A stretch of 64,000 nucleotides of DNA, taken from Salvator merianae. Taxonomy: Eukaryota; Chordata; Lepidosauria; Squamata; Teiidae. The stretch covers positions 1,508,189 through 1,572,188 of the forward strand of contig QVOM02000070.1 in assembly GCA_003586115.2 (NCBI GenBank). Reading direction: 5' to 3'. Under the pieces are notes generated by a model, which was not told the DNA's origin, did no database searches, and saw nothing but the letters and a program-made list of their open reading frames with translations. Positions within the stretch are counted from its first letter, which is position 1. Every line of letters starts with the position of its first letter. Of this stretch, positions 58,592 to 64,000 are shown one piece after another. The position numbers and the translations under genes were made by a program.

Positions 58592-58965
58592 CAGGATGTT
58601 TCAAAAAGATGGACCTAATTTCAAAGTAGTAGATAGTATTTCACGATGGCAACATGTTATAATTACACAAAAAGTTACAAACGATTTAATGAGTGATCAA
58701 GTTTTACTAACCATTTTATAAATACTCGATGTGCCCTCCACCTGCAGTACGGACAACATCGAGGCGGTAGTTCAGTTCATCCCAAATGCCTCTCAAAGTG
58801 TTTTCTTCCACTGAAGTTACCGCTGCCATGATTCTGGTTTTGAGGTCTTCCAGATTTGAAACTCTACGCCTCGCCCTTTCAAGTGGTAAGAGTTTCATTC
58901 ATGGGGGTTCGTGGTTGCAGAGATTTAGCAATTTCAAACCGAGTCCATCTTTTTCAAAGATCCTG
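58592..58965 (-). mobile_element. Internally deleted Tc1/mariner-type element
   Basis: 374 bp between TA dinucleotides (58590-58591, 58966-58967). The termini CAGGATGTTTCAAAAAGATG and, inverted, CAGGATCTTTGAAAAAGATG differ at two of 20 positions. On the minus strand 58716-58898 encodes RVSNLEDLKTRIMAAVTS, then LRGIWDELNYRLDVVRTAGG and GHIEYL-stop, the usual C-terminus of an IS630/Tc1-type transposase family common in arthropods (x-RLDVCRxxxGxHIE-x). The catalytic domain and DNA-binding N-terminus are missing, so the copy cannot move itself. Confidence 0.75.
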
Positions 58966-59544
58966 TACATTAATTTGTTAGTGCATTTACTGTAGGTGTT
59001 ATGTTAATATTTCTTGGAGAACAGAGCATATCAATTCATGCTGTACTTCTGAAAACCTTACTTGTATTCCTAATACTGACTGTCGCTGCTTGATCCCTAT
59101 GGAGAAGAGGAACTCCAGTCTTTCAGAGGTGATTTAGTGGTCAGCTAGAAGTCTGCTGTCCAGAAGCAAAGCAAGATTCACTCGCAGAGCAAATTAAAAC
59201 CATGTCTCCAGAAGCAAACCTTGAAGCTTCTGTCTAATATAGGAAATATTGTGGGCTGCTGTGGTTTCGTGGAGGAAGTGAGGATAGAGCTGATTCCTTA
59301 AAACTGAAAAAGGCGATTTCATCAAACTGAGAGTAAATTACCTGGAAATTGTGCAAAAAGAAACAAGATATAAACTGTGATAACTGTACAGAAAAAAACG
59401 TTTCTTTTTGTTTAACAAAAAAAGAGCATTCAGCTTTTGAACATACGTGTTTTTCTTTTCTTCCCACATTAGTTTGGGAAACCTTCTTTTTTACCCACTT
59501 TGGAGAACAGGCTCTCTTTATCTTCAAATCGGAATTGAAGCTAT

Positions 59545-59740
59545 GGGCCTGTTCGCACTTTAGTTCTAGTGAGCATCTTATCGCAAACTGGCATAGTGCG
59601 TCTGCACTCTGCAGAGGTCCTAGCTTTTGGGAGCATCTATAGACACTCCTGAATGCTGCTAGCTGTGGACAACTAAATCATTGTCCACAGCTATACCAGG
59701 AGCAGCTGGACATACATGCACTTTAGCTTGACCCCAAATG
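59545..59740. mobile_element. Family A element, left part
   Basis: It begins GGGCCTGTTCGCACTTTAGT and carries GTGGACAACTAAATCATTGTCCAC. The right end is lost before the next copy at 59773. Confidence 0.55.
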
Positions 59741-59772
59741 TCTTTTCCGCTGGTTGCAGATGAGAACCTTCA

Positions 59773-60140
59773 GGGCCTGTTCACACTTTCCACTGTGGAA
59801 TGTTCATCAGCAAACATGCTCATTTGTGAACCATGACAACGGCCAGGAATTATCCGGCCGCTGCCATGATGACTGGCAGTGCCATGCAGCATGCAAGCAT
59901 GATCATGCAGGTGCAGCTGCTGCGTGCATCAGGACTGTGAATTCCAAGTGTGGATGCACTTTACCAGGAGCTGGCTATCTGCTCCCAGTAAAGCTGTGGA
60001 GCACTAATTTGTGTTCTACAGCTACTTGTGATTGGGAGCAGCAATATGCTGCTTCTGCTCACAAGGGCCTCTGCAAAGTGTGGAAGCACTTTGCTAGTGA
60101 GCATCTCTGACGTTTACTAGTGAAAAGTGTGAACAGGCTC
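59773..60140. mobile_element. Family A element, 368 bp
   Basis: It runs from GGGCCTGTTCACACTTTCCA to AAAAGTGTGAACAGGCTC. Internal hairpins include CCAGGAGCTGGCTATCTGCT / CCCAGTAAAG and GGAGCACTAATTTGTGTTC. It is adjacent to, and in the same orientation as, the partial copy at 59545. Confidence 0.65.
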
Positions 60141-60353
60141 TTTGATCTCTAATTATGAAGCACTGGTCTCTATCACCCTGAAAAACTATTAGTTTGTATT
60201 TACATATATTTGGCTTGTTTTTCACAAAAGTCCCAAGAAAAGCATGTAAAGCATAAGTGAGATGAAAATCAACAATTAGTTTGGTGTATCAGTATCCACA
60301 TGCACTCTAAACTGGATCTGCATTGTGACCTGAGTCTTCATAGGATATATTTT

Positions 60354-60859
60354 GGGCCTTTCTGCATTTACCTTGCCTTGTCTTTGGCCAGTGGGTTAGG
60401 ACCACAGAGGCCCGCTGTTGCAGAGCATGGCAATGAATGGTCTGGAAAAGCACTGTCTGCCCAACAGCGCTAGTCCGGACCGGTCCTTGCACCAACCCTG
60501 AAACTTGCATGAGCTTCAGGGCAAGTGTCTGAGGGCTCTGAAGAGCTAGGAACCAAAGTTCTTAGCTTCAGAGCCATTGGGGATCCATTTTAGTGGCATG
60601 CTTTGTTGTGCCACCAAAATGGGTTCTCTGGTAGTCCTGGAAATGAAGGTGTACCTTCTGCATGCTTCTGTAATCCAGATCCCCTTCGTTGGTCTGCTGG
60701 TAGACCTAACAGATCAAGGACCTCATGATCTAGACCACACTCTGTCTAAAGTGGACAGAGAATATCAGTGGTATTCCGCACTCATGTGCACACAGATGAG
60801 ACCCAGAGGAGGACTATAAGTCCTTGTGTTCCAGAACAAAGGTAAGTGCAGAAAGGCCC
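60354..60859. mobile_element. Family B element, 506 bp, TTT flanks
   Basis: The termini GGGCCTTTCTGCATTTACCT and AGGTAAGTGCAGAAAGGCCC are clear inverted repeats; TTT lies on both sides. It is the best-preserved family B copy and can serve as reference for 21593, 23148, 28796 and 52917. Confidence 0.7.
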
Positions 60860-61261
60860 TTTGTTAGCCTAACCACATGGAAAATGACCATCCCCTTTTA
60901 TGTTCCTTTAGATAGTAGAACACTGTGGTTTGTTACAAGACAGAACGCTTCCTGGGAAAAACAGATATCCCCTAGCATATGTGAATACCCAATTTCATTT
61001 TGTTTTGTTTGCTGTTATTATCTCCCTTTCCTGTTGATTAGGAAAAGTGAAAGTGGTGGTAGTGGATGCCCATTTGGTGTAGGTGGGGCAGAGAGCAAGG
61101 CAGCTTAAAGGAACTGGTAAGCGAGACACTATAAGTGCCAATTCCATGCAACTCTTCATTAAAATTGACCCCAGTGGACATGGTGAATCATGCACACATT
61201 AGCCAACCCTGAAATGAAACTGTATGAATGGGAAAGGGTGAGTTGTCTCAAGCTCTGAGCA

Positions 61262-61500
61262 CTGGATGTGGTGGGTCACTGCCCACATTTCCCCAGGGCA
61301 CCACCATCCCTTCAATATCTTCATAAATGACCTAGACTAAGGAAGGGAGGAGATGTTTATGAACTTTTCTAATGACACTAAGCTAGAGGAATTGGCTAAC
61401 ATTTTAGGGGGCAAAGGCATCTCAAAAGAACTTTAACAGGCTTCTGCATGGGCCAAAATAAACAAGATAGAATTCAGTGAAAGTCTAGGACAAAGTCCTG
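61262..61500 (+). mobile_element. CR1/L3-like LINE reverse transcriptase fragment
   Basis: The translation shows SNIFINDLD, then a stop, GREEMFMNFSNDTKLEELAN and later SAWAKINKIEFS. This is the LFNIFINDL...FADDTKLGG...WAxxNKMxFN block of CR1-type reverse transcriptases. It has in-frame stops and a degraded FADD. Confidence 0.65.
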
Positions 61501-62457
61501 CCTTCAAGCAGAAACTTTAACAGAACAATTGTAAGACGGGGAAAGCTGGATTTCCAACAGTGCAAATAAAAAGATTTTAGGTGCTGAGGTGCTTAAGGAG
61601 TGTCTAGAGTTGTGTTCAGATGTTCTGCCTACAAGGAACACTTTCTCCGTCAGCTTACCCTACATAGAACCATACAGTGTGGCAGAGGATTTAGGTTATG
61701 TTGTAGCACATTTTCTTAGTTCACAAGGGGCATTGAAAAAGCCTGTTGGGCCTTGTCTCTGTCCCATTAACTTATAAGTAGAACTAGAATACATAGTCTG
61801 CATCTCCCCTATACAGCCCAGATGTCTTTGATGGGCCTTTAAGGTGACCAGGCCCCACACCTGCCTCCACCATGGAGTCTGGGGCAGGTGGTAGCATCCT
61901 ACAGATCCATCAAAGGCACCCAAGATGCAGTGCATGAAGAATGGGTACAAAGCCATTACTTTGTGCACCAATAGGGCCCTGTGGTGTGGTAAAATGGCCA
62001 CCAAAAGCTCAAAAGGTTGCTGCCCCTGACAGAGGCTCCTTCTAAAGTGGCTAGACCTCAGGCAGACCAGGGTGAAGCCACTCTGGCAGAGACTGCTGCC
62101 CCAGCTGTCTTCTACAGCAGAAAAGGTAGATGATTATCTTCCATCAAAGTAGCACGTATCTTAAGTATCACGAATGGCAAGGGAGTAGGATTTCCCCAAA
62201 CCTCACAGATTTTTAGGATCTAACTTGTGAGTGTGCCAGACATCAGCTGCCTATGCCTTCTTTTAGAAAGCAATATTGTTCCAGAGCCCATAGGGAAAAA
62301 GTCCTTAAGGCACATGCCCATCTGAAGAACACCAAACAAACAAACAAACAGGTGAGGCAAAGGGCAAGGCAGTAAAAAGAAGTGGTACCAGAGGCCAGAA
62401 CAGGTAGAGCTAATGGTAACTGAGAGCCTATTAAGGATGCAGTTCTATTTAGGCACA

Positions 62458-62811
62458 GATTCTGTTTACACTTCAGTGCTAGGGAGCGTCCGGAAGCTCA
62501 CTAGCACAGTGCATCTATTAAAACGTTGTCCACAACCATACCAGGAGCAGCTGGACTGCTCCCGATACCCAGTATTTGCACCTACTGCCAGGTGCGAATG
62601 CTGCAGGCCACACCACAGCTGCAACTGTGCAGTTGCACTCCACTTCCCTGGTTGCCATGGCAGCAACTGGATGTTTTGGGGGCATTCGCACTGCAAGTGC
62701 TGGTGGACTGTTTCCGGGCTATTCTAGCCCTTGCAGTATGGATGGCTGCTGCACAGCGGGGACTGTTCCACCTTAGAATGGGATAATTATCCCATTCTAA
62801 GGTAGAAAGCA
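62458..62811. mobile_element. Family A element
   Basis: It begins near GATTCTGTTTACACTTCAGT and ends GGTAGAAAGCATGAAAGAACC. The right end holds the palindrome spanning 62769-62803 (CCACCTTAGAATGGGATAAT and its inverse). Confidence 0.55.
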
Positions 62812-64000
62812 TGAAAGAACCCCCAGATTAAAATTGACCTAAGTGAACATAGTGGACTATTCCATACCCCAATTTATCCAGAATTGCAACATGCATGAAG
62901 GAGAAGGGAAAGCAGACACAAGCTCAGAACTACTGGGTGTGACAAGGCACTGTCTGCTTTGCCCCTAAGGGCCAGCTGCCCCGACAAACAAACTACCTTA
63001 GATTTCAGCATTTCAAGTTATATTACTCCATAGCAACTGTAATTGCTTCCATACCTTGATTTCAGCCTGCATGGACCATTATTTATGCAGTCAAATGAGC
63101 ATCTTTCACACAAACATACACACATAGATGTGTATGAATAAACTAGATGCATCAAGAAGGCAGATGGACTCATGTCCACACTGGATTAATAGACAGACCC
63201 AGTGGGATGGCTAGATCTCTCTGTCCTCTCAGGTTGGAGCTTTAGAGTGGGCTATGGTAGAAAAATAGTGCCGTAACCCACTCCAAGCATGGACTACTTG
63301 TGGTCTACACAGTGACTTAGCTGTGGAGGCCTGGACCAGTATATCACACCTGGCGCCATTTTGTCAGGCACCTGGAAGCAGCACATGGACACTTGGCCAA
63401 AACAGGCCCAATGGCAACTTCAGAGGCTAGGAACTTTTGTTGTGAGCCAGTGAGCCAGGTTGCCCGGTCTGGGTCGGGGCAGCATGGGATAACTGGTGCT
63501 GTGCAGAAATGCCCTGAGAAATGCACAGAGAATCTGGGAGGAGGAAGCAGAAAAAAAAACCATTTCAAAGTTGACATAGTGCAACTTGAGAGAGGACCAT
63601 TGACTGGATATTTGCAAAATTTCACTGCCAAGCTTAACATGGAAGAGGAATCTATTCCAGACAAAGACAGTTTACCTGCTGACATTTTGCAATTATTTCA
63701 GTCTCTGTTTAAAAAAGGAATATCAATTAATTGCAATCAGATTCCATTCATAAATTTAATTCAGAATTCTATTTTCTCTTTCTGCTCCCCCCCCCGTTAA
63801 ATGCCTTTAAACAAAGAACAGAAAAGAAATATTAATCCCAGAAACAGTCATACTTGCATATTAGATGAGAAAACCCACTTTTCTAAATTTCCAAGAAGGA
63901 AAAGAATAGTCTTTTCTAGATGTCCCTGAAGATGCTCCAGAAGGTATGCATTTCTCTCTGATAGGAAGCCTTTTGTGTTTTCTCCCCGTCATCTGTTTGA

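Larger units (their letters stand above)
57703..64000. other. Right-hand spacer
   Basis: No gene was recognised. 58970-59540, 60865-61260, 61500-62455 and 62815-64000 hold nothing I can assign. 63393-63800 is an open frame without a recognisable domain. 62334-62350 is a short (CAAA)n run. Confidence 0.4.

Noticed and set aside
63393..63800. 135-codon frame (+) near the right edge
   Set aside because: There is no signal peptide, domain or recognisable family, and splice context is absent. It may be chance in unassigned sequence.

Overview
The window is vertebrate nuclear DNA, most likely from a squamate reptile (a gecko or other lizard is my guess). It has long introns and intergenic spaces, Bov-B/RTE, L1-like and CR1/L3-like LINE fragments, tRNA-derived SINEs and an unusually dense population of small DNA transposons. 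Only four coding units are supportable. The terminal exon of CD22 lies at 4251-4415 (+). FFAR1 lies at 15189-16136 (+). Two FFAR2-like receptors lie at 29638-30660 (-) and 56071-57090 (-). This is the CD22-FFAR neighbourhood of mammals (CD22, FFAR1, FFAR3, FFAR2 on human chromosome 19). Here the two FFAR2-like genes point against CD22 and FFAR1; from memory all four run the same way in human, so an inversion or inverted duplication is likely.

Layout: 1-4250 is the last intron of CD22, with foldback DNA elements. 4251-4415 is the CD22 tail exon, and its 3' UTR region runs into repeats. 4416-15188 is repeat-rich spacer. 15189-16136 is FFAR1, followed by a small tandem repeat. 16137-29637 is spacer with SINE and LINE pieces. 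29638-30660 is the first FFAR2-like gene, with a splice acceptor 2 nt before its ATG. 30661-56070 is a 25-kb spacer holding L1-like and Bov-B-like fragments, two solo LTRs and several long inverted repeats. 56071-57090 is the second FFAR2-like gene, with an acceptor 10 nt before its ATG. 57091-64000 holds an L1-like 3' end, a deleted Tc1/mariner-type element, more foldback elements and a CR1-like fragment.

Functionally, the three receptors are class A GPCRs for free fatty acids (FFAR1 medium/long chain, FFAR2 short chain). All keep the two arginines that bind the carboxylate. CD22 is an inhibitory B-cell lectin; its neighbourhood is syntenic, not a shared pathway.

The most unusual material is in the repeats. 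(1) A 570-bp, CpG-rich, four-hairpin hAT-like element (49804-50373) has 8-bp target duplications and sits inside a solo LTR; the sister LTR at 42524-43880 preserves the empty site. (2) A nearly perfect 131-bp-arm palindrome lies at 42117-42405. (3) A Tc1/mariner-type derivative (58592-58965) keeps only the C-terminal end of its transposase. (4) Several related hairpin families have GGGCC termini and 3-bp, mostly TTA/TAA, target duplications. In FFAR1, histidine replaces the asparagine that mammals have at position 6.55. Everything here was read by eye; no alignment or database search was run.
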